Below, one piece after another: positions 1-16,255 of a stretch of DNA of 64,000 nucleotides. The stretch comes from Hofstenia miamia (lineage: Eukaryota > Xenacoelomorpha > Acoela). Below the pieces are notes generated by a model. It made no database searches. It was given only the letters and a program-made list of their open reading frames with translations, and had not been told where the DNA came from. The DNA lies in the NCBI GenBank assembly GCA_004352715.1, contig SCFE01000030.1:1694074-1758073 (forward strand), written 5' to 3'. How positions within the stretch are numbered: the first letter of the stretch is position 1; each line of letters starts with the position of its first letter. A program made the position numbers and the translations under genes.

Positions 1-243
1 TGAATCTCATTTTACGTATCCATTCATTTCACATTTTACGTTGCCACATCAGCAATTGTTTTTATGAAGTTCTCTTGATTTTTGTCTTTCATCTCTTTTG
101 TACTTTCAAATTTATCCCGATTCTTCTGTGTACAATTTCTATTTTTACATTTTCATTTTTTACTCAGTTTTTCTGCATAGCTTTGGATTCCTAATTATTG
201 TCTTATCGTACAATATATTCTTACGTTTAAATTACTGTTTTAG
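1..243 (+). other. SMC5 intron (3' part)
   Basis: This is non-coding AT-rich sequence ending in a T-rich tract and an AG acceptor at 242-243. I infer it is the end of an SMC5 intron because the reading frame that starts at 244 is SMC5-like. A short open frame at 98-280 crosses the splice acceptor and is not credible as a gene. Confidence 0.6.
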
Positions 244-5760
<5,517 letters not shown>

Positions 5761-7465
5761 AATATTTGTTTTATTTACAATGAACTGAAATGGTTTTGTT
5801 TAAAGAGTTAGCCCCAGTTGTACTATATTATTTTTTAGTTTGGTTAGAATTGAAAACCAGCCAATAATTTAATTGTGGAAATAAGCAAATATCAATTCTT
5901 GCTTATTAATCTATCATTTCTACTCATGATTTACACACAACTGAGTGATCATTAGAGAGCAACAAAATAGATTTGGTGATTTTGATAACATGTCCGGCCA
6001 CTTTTGTGTATATCCCTGATAAAAAAGCCGAATTTTTACATTTGTAAATTAAATTGAATATAATTGTGGGGCATACACCTGCTAGTCGTTTTAAGTTAAT
6101 CCATATTCAAGTAAACACGTTTTTGTAGGCCAATTTAACCTCTTTAGCTATTTTAGTATTAAAAGTTTACTCTTTTTCCGTTTCCTGATTATTAAAACAT
6201 TGTAAAATTCGCCTTCATTTTGAAATCATATTAAAAATTGTGTAGTATTTTGTAATAAAACACTAGAATAATGAAAAGTCATTATTAATTCATTTAAATA
6301 TTTTCCTTTGAAGTTTTGCGTAAATATTAAATACATCAAAATAGTTGAGAAAAATGAATCACTACTGATGCATTTGATTTGGTGTACAGTTGAATCAATC
6401 GCAATGAAAAATTTCATGATTGTATGCTTAATTAAAATTTATTTTGTTAATCAAGGATGCTTTCAGAGTTGCTATCAGTATATAATACGTAACCCCTGAA
6501 AAAAAATTTTTTTTCTTCATGCCTATAAATGTTAATATTTAACATATTGTAAATTTCTAAAAAATGTTAGAAGATGTGAATCCTTGTTAAAATATTTATT
6601 TTCAATATAAATGCATTTGTGAAGCAGGACTTCACATATATTAGAATTTTTGGTTGAATTTCGGTTTCTAGAACTTTAGCAAGATTTCACAAATTTCAGC
6701 ACATCTTTCAAGAAGTTTTAACAGAGAGACATCATTTAACATCACTTAGACTTCGACATAATACCACCTTGCCTATGCGGAAACAATTAATGTAGAATAT
6801 AATGCTGCTTAAAGAACTCACATTTGTAAAAATAAAGAAATATGAATACATTAATAATATATTCAAAATATGATAAACAAAAGAAATCTTTGGAACCTTA
6901 CTGTAACTATTTGGCAGTGAAGCTGAGTACTCATAAAATAGAATGGTAAAATTGGAATATCCATTTCATGAATACTTAACATATCTCAAAAGACTACGGT
7001 AAATGTACGATATATTAAATAGGATACCTGTGGGACAATTAAACGCTCAATTGATCGCTTAAATATTGTCAGTAGTAGATCGTCAGCATCACTGTGGGGA
7101 CACATTGTGAGTCTATTTACAACCGATTGACTAAGAAAATGTCGAATCTTTGAATGTCCAATACGGATCTTTGATCAGTAAAAGCTGTAGTTAATATTTC
7201 ATGCAAACTGAATTCTGTATCCATGTTTTTGTTGTCTCATTGTTTTTTGTATTTCAAGTTATTATTAACGCATTCGGTATTAGCAGCTTTTGTTTAGGTG
7301 TTTAATTATGGCAATGTACTACACTTAGTTAGAAATTCTATTATATTCTACGCGGGCAGGACCACTTAATACATACCCCGTACCATTGGCGCAGGTATGA
7401 TAAAAAGAAGTCCAAATAATATAACATCTACGTATGAAACTTTTAATACTAAGGAGGATACATAA
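5761..7465. other. intergenic / SMC5 3' flank
   Basis: This stretch is AT-rich with no recognised coding region or transposon. Overlapping short open frames on both strands at 6226-6499 are mutual shadows and unconvincing. Confidence 0.6.
6254..6259 (+). promoter_or_regulatory. possible SMC5 polyadenylation signal
   Basis: An AATAAA hexamer lies about 500 bp after the SMC5 stop. In sequence this AT-rich the hexamer is expected by chance, so the link to SMC5 is tentative. Confidence 0.25.
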
Positions 7466-7809
7466 TATAATTTTCGCAATCGTCAGGATCATTTCTTTTA
7501 AATAATCGTGTTATATTTGCCAATTTTAATTCATCTGGAAAAAAGGAGTGTCTTATACAATTATTTAAAATGTAGCATATTGGTTCAGCTATTAAGTCAC
7601 CTGAGAGTCTTAGGAACCATGTTGGTATTAGAGAGGGTTCACTGGGTTTATTTTTTAAACATTGTATCGACTTTATGATTTCATATTTTATTTCAAAACG
7701 AAAAGAGAGAGGTTGGAGTTCCTTTGGGTTTATTAAGGCAAATAGGTACATTCATACCGTTGTAGTTTCCTAAATTTAGGAAAACTTCATTGAAAGCATT
7801 GCAGATTTA
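7449..7809 (-). pseudogene. LINE copy A, start of reverse transcriptase (broken)
   Basis: After the tandem stops, the frame reads on through a NAFNEVFLNLG-like segment. It needs one frame change near 7757, then continues as PSLIPTWFLRLSGDL and DELKLANITRLFKRN, the finger region of a CR1-type RT. Family similarity ends at DCENY; the last few codons are flanking DNA. None of the RT catalytic motifs is present here. Confidence 0.75.
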
Positions 7810-9480
7810 CTACTTATTTGTAATGGATTTATCTTTATAGTATATTCTTTCTATTTCTTCGGTTCGCATGTTTTTTCTATTTAGCAAATTGTTAACAAAT
7901 TCCCACTTATTTTTTTGGGAAGAAAGACTTTGATACTGAAAACGGGAATAATTATTACTTGCTTTTCTTATAGCAATGTTACATAAATTTCGTGCAGATT
8001 TATAAGCATTATGATTTTCCAGTGTTTGGGAATTTAAGTATTTTTTCAATTTCTGTTTCTTTATTTCGATTAAATCGAGGCATTTAGAATCAATCCATGG
8101 TTTTGAAACATTATTCTGAGTTTTTTTGGTATTTTCGGATGAAAGAATATATTTTTCTGGGCAGCATATATCCAAATAGAAAAGTAAAGTTTTTGTAAAA
8201 TGTGATAGCATTTCATTAGGTGTTAATGATGAATATATCGAATTCCAGTTTTCGATTTTTAAATACTGTCGAAGTTTTTCGACATTTTCTGTTGATTTTT
8301 CTCGTATTTTTATCCAAGATTTAGAGGGTTTACAAACTTTTAGAATATTCGAATAAGTAGCTATAAGGCAGTGATCTGAGTATGGAAATTCAAAACAAAA
8401 ATAATTATAAGACGAAGAATTTTCTGATATCATGAAATAGTCAATAAGCGTTTTACTATTAGCAGAAATTCTAGAAGGAATTTTTTTATTTATTAGTGAA
8501 ATATTGAAAGTATTGAGAAAATTGCCAAGCTTACTTTTTTCGTTATTGTTTAGAAGATTTACATTCCAGTCTCCCATTACCATTATATTCGTGTTATAAC
8601 TCAGAGCAGTAGAAAATTCATCTTCCATTTGTAAGAAAAAGTTATTTATATAAGTTTTATTTGGACAATAAGAGATATTTAATAATTGACTATTAAAATT
8701 TTTGTCTGGGTTTTGAATTTCAACCCAAAGACTTTCATAAGTTGAATCTTTTGCTATATCTGTCCTAAGTTTTGGTTTGAGTATTTTAGGTATTAAAAAC
8801 ATGACACCACCTCCTTTTGTCTTATTAAAATGAAAAGTTGGATTTCTGTCCTTTCTAAATATTTTAAATTTAGAGTTATCGATTGACCAGGACGAATTGT
8901 GATTATCATTTGTAAACCAGGTTTCAGTTATGCCCAGAATAAAGTTTGAATCCAGTTCAGAAATGAATTGTCTAAATTCCGAATTTTTTATTGAGAGATT
9001 CTGAAAATTTATGTGAATATATTTAAAAGAATTAGTTGAATGCATTATGTTTGATAATTCTGAGTATTCATAAATATTATCGGCTTTGGAAGGCCCGGGA
9101 TTAATCTCGATGCCGGATATAAGTAACATTATTGTTAGTACTAGAATGTAGAATAAAGAATGTTTTGTTGTTTTAATGAAAATCCATTTTTTAAATATCT
9201 TGCATGCATTCATGCTGTTTCTTAAATTATGTTTATATATAGGTAAGGTTTCTCTAATACAGGTAATATTGAATTTTGAGTTAAGAATAATTAGAATTAA
9301 ATATATGAAAGACAGTGAGTTATTAGCGATAGCATAAATTAGGTGAAAAATTCGCCATAACCCAATGAAAGTAAAAAATATAAAAATAAAATTTACCATC
9401 ATTAGAAAAGTCTAAGAAAGTTTCTAATCCTCTGAACCTCGGCTGGTGATAACGGCAGTGGTGTTCAGAGAATGTCGGAA
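7466..9480 (-). mobile_element. non-LTR retrotransposon (CR1/L2-like LINE, copy A), 3' part missing
   Basis: Read on the - strand, the element gives a hydrophobic leader with a 2A-like motif, an apurinic-type endonuclease, and the first part of a reverse transcriptase. Homology stops inside the RT at DCENY (7466). LINEs are usually truncated at the 5' end, so loss of the 3' half implies a later rearrangement. The last 180 bp are about 94% identical by eye to the start of the 35.2 kb + strand copy, so both belong to one family. The 5' boundary is uncertain, and a GC-richer leader continues to perhaps 9.7 kb. Confidence 0.85.
7810..9402 (-). CDS. LINE copy A ORF: 2A-like leader plus endonuclease
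   Basis: This ORF has 530 uninterrupted residues. Residues 1-48 and 83-95 are strongly hydrophobic. SGIEINPGP follows at residues 96-104, matching the 2A consensus D-x-E-x-N-P-G-P except for G in place of the leading D. An exonuclease/endonuclease/phosphatase fold follows: HINFQNL (129-135), the catalytic glutamate in ITETW (E160), KGGGV (196-200), GDWNVN (277-282), LIDYF (319-323) and YSDHC (341-345). The domain would nick target DNA to prime reverse transcription. The frame ends at tandem stops just before RT-like sequence resumes, so the polyprotein is broken there. The long intact frame suggests a fairly young insertion. Confidence 0.85.
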   Translation of the reverse strand: MMVNFIFIFFTFIGLWRIFHLIYAIANNSLSFIYLILIILNSKFNITCIRETLPIYKHNLRNSMNACKIFKKWIFIKTTKHSLFYILVLTIMLLISGIEINPGPSKADNIYEYSELSNIMHSTNSFKYIHINFQNLSIKNSEFRQFISELDSNFILGITETWFTNDNHNSSWSIDNSKFKIFRKDRNPTFHFNKTKGGGVMFLIPKILKPKLRTDIAKDSTYESLWVEIQNPDKNFNSQLLNISYCPNKTYINNFFLQMEDEFSTALSYNTNIMVMGDWNVNLLNNNEKSKLGNFLNTFNISLINKKIPSRISANSKTLIDYFMISENSSSYNYFCFEFPYSDHCLIATYSNILKVCKPSKSWIKIREKSTENVEKLRQYLKIENWNSIYSSLTPNEMLSHFTKTLLFYLDICCPEKYILSSENTKKTQNNVSKPWIDSKCLDLIEIKKQKLKKYLNSQTLENHNAYKSARNLCNIAIRKASNNYSRFQYQSLSSQKNKWEFVNNLLNRKNMRTEEIERIYYKDKSITNK

Positions 9481-9721
9481 TAACTTTTTCGCATGTTTAT
9501 TGGCGGTGAAAGTAAGGCATGTTTTGGCGGGGATTGCTCAAAGTTGTTGGGCGGAGTTTGTAAAAATGGTTGGCGTGCGGTTGAGGCGGAAACGGTAAGA
9601 TAAAAGATTTCGAGCTGGCGGTGTAGGTCTTTTCATCACGTAATTGCTGACTAAATACGCGGTTCGTCGGCGTTTTAAAAAAGAATTTGATGGACCGTGC
9701 AAGGGTTGTATAACCTTGTTT

Positions 9722-11566
9722 AGTGTCGTGGATTTCATATGGCATATGCAATTTTTTGTCAAAACAGATCGAAAGCCAACTATGATCATTATAAAACATT
9801 AAGAAATAAAGCCTCAACAAAATGTAATTTTGATCTACAAGCATTTTTACAAAAATCTTTTAATTAAAAAAATCTATTAAACAAAAGGGGTCATTTATTT
9901 CGAATTTTTTAAATTTTAAAGAAGAAAATGAAATTCCTTATATAATAAATGATAATGGTGAAAATATTACAAATGACAAAGAAATTAGTAATATTTTAAA
10001 TGAAAGATTTGTGAAGCTAGGAATGAATGACAACCTAAATACAAAGTTTAAACATTTATATAATAAGCATCGCAATATTAGAAAACATGATGATCCCTAT
10101 AAACCAAGATTTATTACATTAGTAGAATTTTACAAAGAAACAAAGAAAATTAATTGGAACAAAGCAAAAGGTCATTGTGAATTTCCTCCTTGGTTATTGA
10201 AAGGTGCCTTGTGTATTTTATTGAGACCTTTGTGTGACTTATTTAATCAATGCTTGGCAGAATCAACTTATCCTGATTACTTAAAAATTGCTAAAGTTAC
10301 ACCAATATATAAAAAGGGAAGAAAAGATCTTCCTTTATGCTATTGAAGACTGGAGATCAAAATTAGATAGAAATAAAAAAATATATATCATCATTAGATA
10401 TTTCAAAGGCATTTAATTCAATAAAAAATTCTATTTTATTGGAAAAGTTAAAGCAGATTTATAATTTTAGTGATTCATTAATTGAATTATTAAATAGTTA
10501 TTTAAGTAATAGATACTCAACGAAGAAATATCAAATTCATTAGAAATAAACCATGGAGTACTACAAGGATCAGTATAGGGTCCATCACTATTTAAGTTAT
10601 ATGTCAATAATATGGATTAGCACATTAATAGTAATCATGTACAATTTGCAGATGATACTCTTATTTATTGTAATGATATTTTAAATTTACAGGAAAATGT
10701 TGAAAAATTGCAATCATTCTTTAATAATTTGTTAAAACTAAATATTGAAAAAACTATATTTATGGTAATTAAGAATAGAAGAAATGAATCAACATTAGAA
10801 AGTATTAAGATATGTAATAACATCATTCAGGAAACACCAAAAATGAAATATTTGGCAGTAGTAATTGACAATAAATTGAATTTTTGAAGACCAGGCAAAC
10901 AACATCATAAAGAAAATGGCGTATGGTATAAGATCAATTCAAAAAATTGGAAAGTTTATACCAATAGAATGGAAGGTAATACTCTTCCGATCACTTGTTT
11001 TATCCTATTTCTTTTACTCATCTTGTTTATTAACGAACGTAAATAAAAAGGCAAAATCGAAATTAGAGAAAGTATTTAAATGAGGAATAAACATAATTAG
11101 CAACAAAAATAAAAAAGAAATAATGTGTAAATATCATCTAAGATCATTAGAAGCTCTTCAAAATATTAGATGTTTATCGATATTTTGGAAAAGAAAATCG
11201 AACATTTCTAATCATTTAAATCAAAGAACAATTAAATTTGGTAAAACTAAGTATAATAGGGAATAATGAAGAACGGATTCCTAAATTATTCAATATCACT
11301 ATGGAACAAACTGGATTACAGTACAAGAAGTGAAAAAAAAAGTAAAAATATTTATTAAGTTATATATTGCAAATTACAAACTGCAAAATAAACTATTGCT
11401 AGACTTAGTTATATGTAATTTATAAACTTAACCAAAACAAACATTTACTGACAAAACTAAGCTCATATGAAGAAAGTTGTATTATTTATGTTCTTAATAA
11501 GTTTGTAAACTTAATACATGTATCTGTACATGAGAACTTAAATATATGTTGTTGTTGTTGTTGTTG
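9722..11566 (+). mobile_element. non-LTR retrotransposon LINE B, degenerate, (TTG)n tail
   Basis: The + strand reads through a linker (SKANYDHYKTLRNKAS) and RT remnants: 10011-10346 encodes FPPWLLKGALCILLRPLCDLF and AKVTPIYKKGRKD; then SLDISKAFNSI (motif A) near 10395, HGVLQGS near 10555, and QFADDTLIY (catalytic FADD) near 10645. Several stops and frameshifts break it. It ends in TTG repeats at 11548-11566, the simple-repeat tail common in CR1-group elements. It lies head-to-head against copy A, and the endonuclease part is absent (5' truncated). Confidence 0.8.
11548..11566 (+). repeat. (TTG)n microsatellite tail
   Basis: Six TTG units close LINE B and lie a few bases before the start of the next LINE. 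Confidence 0.85.
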
Positions 11567-11766
11567 AATCAAACCTAATATTGTATCTGCGATGTCTGTT
11601 CCTGATCTTGAAATTCTAGTTATTAATTGTCGACCTACATTCTTGCCTTCTGATTACATATCAGTTATTATTGCCAATGTTTATTGCAGACCTCAACGAA
11701 ATAAGCGTGCTTGCAAAGGATTGATAAGGAAAAGCTGATGTCATTAAACAATATCAGAGAGCGTAT

Positions 11767-12390
11767 TTGGTTATCATTGGTGATGCTAATCAACGGCAAA
11801 TAACTTTTTGCGAATCTATAGGACTACATAATTGTGTTACGGAAGCTATATACATGCCGAATCGATCACAATTGGATATTGTATATGTATCTAACGGCTC
11901 GTTTTATAAATCTGAATTAGCGGCACCGTTGGGAAGAGCAAATATCCAATATCATCTGAGTGTACTCCAACATCCGCTTCTGAATTGTTATAATAAGCCG
12001 CGACATGCTGTAAGTAAAAGAACTCAGATATCCATCAACCAAGACCAACTTCAATGTGCCCTTGAAACTACCGACTGGACTGTTTTCTATAATGATGTCA
12101 GCAATGTGAATAGCTTAGTTGAATTTGTCAAAGGATACATTGCATTCTTGCTCGAACAATGTAAACGACCTTGTAACAGCAACCGTAAAAATTTCCTTTG
12201 TCGCATAACTAATAAAAATGAACTTAGAAATCTCGTTAAGCTTAAGCAGCAAGCTATAAAAGGGAGCAATGCTCCTGAACGAAATATAGTCCAACGGAGA
12301 ATAAACAGCATGGTTTACAAACATCGTCAGGAAGCTATTCGATCAATGACAAAACAAGATATTTACGCCGAACAAGAGAATGAAACGTAA
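11767..12390 (+). pseudogene. LINE 3 endonuclease C-terminus and linker
   Basis: This open frame of 207 codons has IIGDANQRQI at its start (the GDxN metal/phosphate motif) and RSQLDIVYVSN, where the family has LDxxxVS. The SDH motif is replaced by an IQYHLSV-like segment. A basic linker rich in K/R/Q follows. Upstream frames carry the rest of the endonuclease with a stop near 11737. Confidence 0.7.
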
Positions 12391-12883
12391 AACCAACAAA
12401 GTCGAATTAACTAAAGACGATGCCAACGCTCTTAATGTGTTTTTTACACGGTTTAATGAGTACCAATTGAAAGATGAACAATACCTCCCACTGAGTGCTA
12501 GCGATAATATTTTTTATCCGAATATTTCTGCTGAAACTGTTGAAGGCATCTTCAAAGCCATTGACTGTTCTAAATCTCCTGGCCCTGGGGATATTCCACC
12601 ATGGGTATACAAAAAATTTGCCAAAGAGATGGCTCTGCCATATAACTGGATTTTCCAACGTAGCCTACAGGATATGCAGTATCCAGAAAAATGTAAGCAT
12701 GCATGGGTTACTCCGATTCCCAAAGATAATACAGCAAGTATGAATAACATGAAGAAATTTAGACCAATTACAGTACCCTCTATTGCAGCGAAGTTGCTTG
12801 ATAGAATAGGGCTTCAGCAATATATAAGTAGTCTTTCTGATTTAGAGGATGTGAATCAATTTGCATATAAGACTGGAAGGTAA
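12380..12883 (+). pseudogene. LINE 3 reverse transcriptase, N-terminal part
   Basis: This frame has 167 codons, including CSKSPGPGDIPPWVYKKFA, AWVTPIPKD, KKFRPITVPSIAAKLLDRI and VNQFAYKTGR. These are the standard RT finger motifs 0-2 of CR1/Rex1-like LINEs. A stop at 12881 replaces the next residue; sequence continuing to 13150 carries a decayed motif A (FDYSSAFNTV near 12965) and a QGGP motif near 13143. Confidence 0.78.
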
Positions 12884-13152
12884 ACTACCAATGCTCTGAT
12901 TTGTACAATACATTTTATTGCCAGCTTAATAAATAAAAGATTAGTTGCTTTGAAGTGATTTTTCTTTGACTATAGTTCAGCATTTAACACCGTGCTGCAA
13001 AATAAACTGTTGAACCATATTAGACCGCATTCACCTTAGCTTTCAGTATGGTTGTCTAGCTACAAGGATGGTTGGAAATAAGCAGTTAGAGTCTCGGACA
13101 ACATAATTTCAAAAGAAATTGAAATTAAGGTGGTATACCTCAAGGTGGCCCA

Positions 13153-13989
13153 ATGAGCAGACCGTTATTTACAGAGAACACGAATGAAATAAACATTGAA
13201 TCAATTAGTGTTTCCCCTGATCTTGGAAACATTGGAAAATATTCGGACAACACAAAACTTCTTCACGTTATTAGAGCTGATCAAATTGAAAATGATTTTC
13301 AATCATATCATACCGCAGTAGCTATGCTGGTACGTTTGTCGGAAGATAAAAACTTAATTCTTAACCCCACCAAATCACAGGAAATTACTTTTTTTAATAA
13401 ACACAGCACTAACGACTTTTTCACCGCTGTTGGTAAACAATATATTGTTGCCAGCGGGGAAGTAGTTCCACAGAAATCATTCGTTATGTACCTTGGTTTG
13501 ATCATTGAGTCAACGTTAACCTGGGAGAGATATGTTAACTCTATTGTTGCCAGAGTTAATTATATTACTAAATCCCTTAGCTTCTTGGTTACATTTATGG
13601 ATCATAATACAAAAGAATTCATCTTTAAAACGTACATCGCTTCAGTGGTTTTATATGCCTGCGAAGTATGGGATCCTGGAATTAAAAAAAGACTTTGTTC
13701 TAAACTCAGAAAATGCATCAAGTTTTTCTCTATTGCTGCACATGTTGACCAGATGTACTTAATAAATATGAGGAATCAGTTATTTTATACACTATTCGAA
13801 AAAACAGTTTTAAAAAGTCAAAGTGACGTGAAGCATCCAATGTATCATAAGTTCCAAGAAAAACGCCAAGTGCGAACTACCCAGCACATGGTATCCCTTC
13901 CTCCAGCTCGCACTGAGTTATATAAAAGGACATTTTACCACGCAGCCTGCAAATATTTGTTTGATGGCACTTACCCATCTTTTCTATGA
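13153..13989 (+). pseudogene. LINE 3 reverse transcriptase palm/thumb and C-terminus
   Basis: This frame has 278 codons. Motif C appears as KYSDNTKLLH, where the family has YxDD; the second aspartate is N, so the copy would be catalytically dead. NPTKSQEITFFNK, VMYLGLIIESTLTWERYV and SVVLYACEVWDPGI are the expected thumb and post-RT segments. The frame ends with FDGTYPSFL and a stop. Confidence 0.75.
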
Positions 13990-14089
13990 TAAACGTTGTT
14001 TGTGTGTATTATTCCTATTTATTGTATACGTACAGTACAGGAATAAAAGCGTTACAAATAAATAATAATAATAAATACAAGAAAACCTC

Positions 14090-14772
14090 TGATATCTAAA
14101 ACTTCCCTTTAAATGAACCAAAAGTTTCCCAAAATGTTCAATACTGCTTTGATTTATTCAAATTACATGCGAGAAGAGATGAACTGTCTCAATTATTAGC
14201 TTCATCTTAAAATAAGATTCATATTCTGAAATATTAGAAAACAGTAAAAATAAATCTGTAAACATGCTATCCCCAAAAAATTGTATTTCAAACACGTCCC
14301 TCAAAAGTTTATAACCTCCATAACTGTTATACTTAACTCCATCACTCATTGACAAAATTGATGAATTCTTGCATTTGACGAGTATGCATTTTTCATACAG
14401 GATATTGTAGAACGAACTAGGGGATTACAAAGTTATAAATTTAAAAATTTTGATGAAGGTACTAACCTGCCTTACGTGTAATCTTAAAATCATACATTGA
14501 TGCAATTAGTAAGGTTATACTACCAATATACGTAGTAAGTAGTACATGAAAAACATCGAAACGTATCTTGCACAGTGCAAACTTCGTCACCCCGAAAAAA
14601 TGTGCAAATCTGAGGTGTACTCACATCTAATAGTGATAAAGTGAGTTATCAAAACATTGAAAAAATAAACTGTAAAAAAGCATTTCAAGACATTAGTTTT
14701 CAAATATTTACAATTTTTTACTGAAACCAATTGATTGTTCTCTCAATTGCACTTGATCAAACGAAATTGGCC
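14090..14772. other. flanking sequence without features
   Basis: AT-rich sequence between LINE 3 and the Polinton-like element. No coding or repeat signature was recognised. Confidence 0.6.
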
Positions 14773-14778
14773 AACATC
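14773..14778 (+). repeat. target-site duplication, left
   Basis: AACATC directly abuts the left inverted repeat. The same six bases follow the right one at 19456-19461. Confidence 0.85.
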
Positions 14779-15211
14779 AGTAGTGTAGGAAGACGAGGCT
14801 TGATCTCACAAACTGACATTTTGACCTCTGTGATATTGATGAGTGTTTTTAGTGACTCATCAGTTGATTGACATCTCCGCTAATGGATTTTCAGTGACAG
14901 CAGATATTTTTAAGTATATCTACTAATGGATTTTCAATTAGTAATGCTTTTAATTGATTTACATATTAGGGCCATTTTTGGTATGAGTAATTTCACTTTG
15001 ATAATATCACAAATGTTTCCATTACATCGTGTTAATATATACCGTATTATAACAACTCCTTTCGGGATATGAACACATAATATTACAAGCTAATTTTCCA
15101 TAATTTCGAGAAGCTTATAGTATAATCCGGAAAAGCTTTCAAAATCGCTTTTGTCAAAAATCATTGTAACACGTTTATCGTATCACATTTTTCAACCAAT
15201 AATTAATTTTC
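14779..15211 (+). repeat. left terminal inverted repeat
   Basis: This arm pairs with the reverse complement of 19020-19455. The match is almost exact to about 15150 (through the CGAGAAGCTTA and CCGGAAAAGCTTTC segments), then drifts to about 85% up to the shared TTTTTCAACCAATAATTAA near 15190-15210. Confidence 0.88.
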
Positions 15212-15322
15212 GTATTTTCGATAGCTTGAAATTACAATGTTTTAACTCGCTTTCGGGAATTTTTTTCAGGTTGAGTTCACCTTGTTTTTCAAAAAATACA
15301 TAGTTTCATTTACGTAAACAAT

Positions 15323-15421
15323 ATGGCCGTGGCCGCAGAACACTACTTAACACCACAGCCAATGTATGTACATGTAGAACTTGAAAAAGTTTTTATTGAT
15401 GTTTGCTTGGCGGGAAATTAA
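15323..15421 (+). other. short open frame inside the Polinton-like element
   Basis: A 32-codon frame (start MAVAAEHYLTPQPMYVH) opens just inside the left TIR. It has a reasonable start but no recognised domain. It may be the stump of a gene removed by the internal deletion, or chance. Confidence 0.25.
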
Positions 15422-15456
15422 CTGAGAGAGGCGAGACGTTAATTGTTTCTCATTCG

Positions 15457-15598
15457 AGGTGCGTGATCATTAACGCACACCTCGAAATGATCTATTTCCA
15501 TTTCGTGAACCAATCAATAACGTTCGGCTACAAATGTAGGATGCACTTTCAATGATTACGCTTAATTTCGTAGTGTGCGTTAATATGCACGCACACCT
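15457..15598. mobile_element. 142-bp MITE nested in the Polinton-like element
   Basis: The two ends are imperfect inverted repeats of about 36 bp. The left starts AGGTGCGTGATCATTAACGC; the right, reverse-complemented, starts AGGTGTGCGTGCATATTAAC. Each end is itself partly palindromic. No target duplication is clear and there is no coding capacity. Confidence 0.5.
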
Positions 15599-16255
15599 AG
15601 TTCTTTTAATGTCTTTTGAAGTCAGTGGTGTACTCTTAACATTTTAAGTGGGGAAACGCCCTTTTTCATAGTCTGTGGGTTCCCCCTCCCCCTCTTTCAA
15701 TTATGCCAATGCAAAAACGAAATATTGAAATATAAACATAATAAACAACCATATTGTCTTAACCATGCTGACTGGGATATGTTGCAGGGTTCAACTCCAT
15801 AGCAATTAGATACTCTCTTCATTTTCCTTTGTATCTTTGTGAGCTCTGGGTTACGTGTCATTTGTAGCACAATGGGAGCGAAGCCAGGACTTTACATATC
15901 ACATTTCCACAAGCACAATGGTGGTCCGTTCAATTTAATGAGCATCAGTTATGAAACAGTAGTTGTAAGTAGTCGGTTCCGTATGTTGGTCACAATTAAA
16001 TTCATTGAGATGAATCTTCTTTCACATTCAGCATTGCTGCTTGCAATAAGCAATAATCTTTCTGAATACTTGAAAAACTTTGAAAAATTTTTTTTGTCAA
16101 AATTGTGTCAAACATTGCCATGCCTTAATTAAAATTATAAATTTCTCCAACTCACTGAATTAAGTATAATGTAAATTTAAAATTCCCAGAGGAACAAATG
16201 CCCTATTTGCAATTGCCTATTGCCATGTCAATATAATATATATATATATATATAT

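Larger units (their letters stand above)
11572..14085 (+). mobile_element. non-LTR retrotransposon LINE 3 (CR1/Rex1-Jockey group), degenerate
   Basis: The element begins inside the endonuclease (LEILVINCRP, IIANVYCRP at 11600-11700) and runs through the endonuclease C-terminus, a linker and RT to a C-terminal domain, ending with an AATAATA microsatellite near 14060-14085. It is missing its 5' end and carries several frame breaks. It differs clearly in sequence from LINE A and LINE B. Confidence 0.82.

Noticed and set aside
9497-9844. Two overlapping - strand frames upstream of LINE copy A as LINE ORF1
   Set aside because: No coiled coil, RRM or zinc knuckle; they overlap each other and the start of LINE B on the other strand.
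15780-15800. GGTTCAACTCC as a tRNA T-loop
   Set aside because: No pairing acceptor, D or anticodon arm could be found around it.
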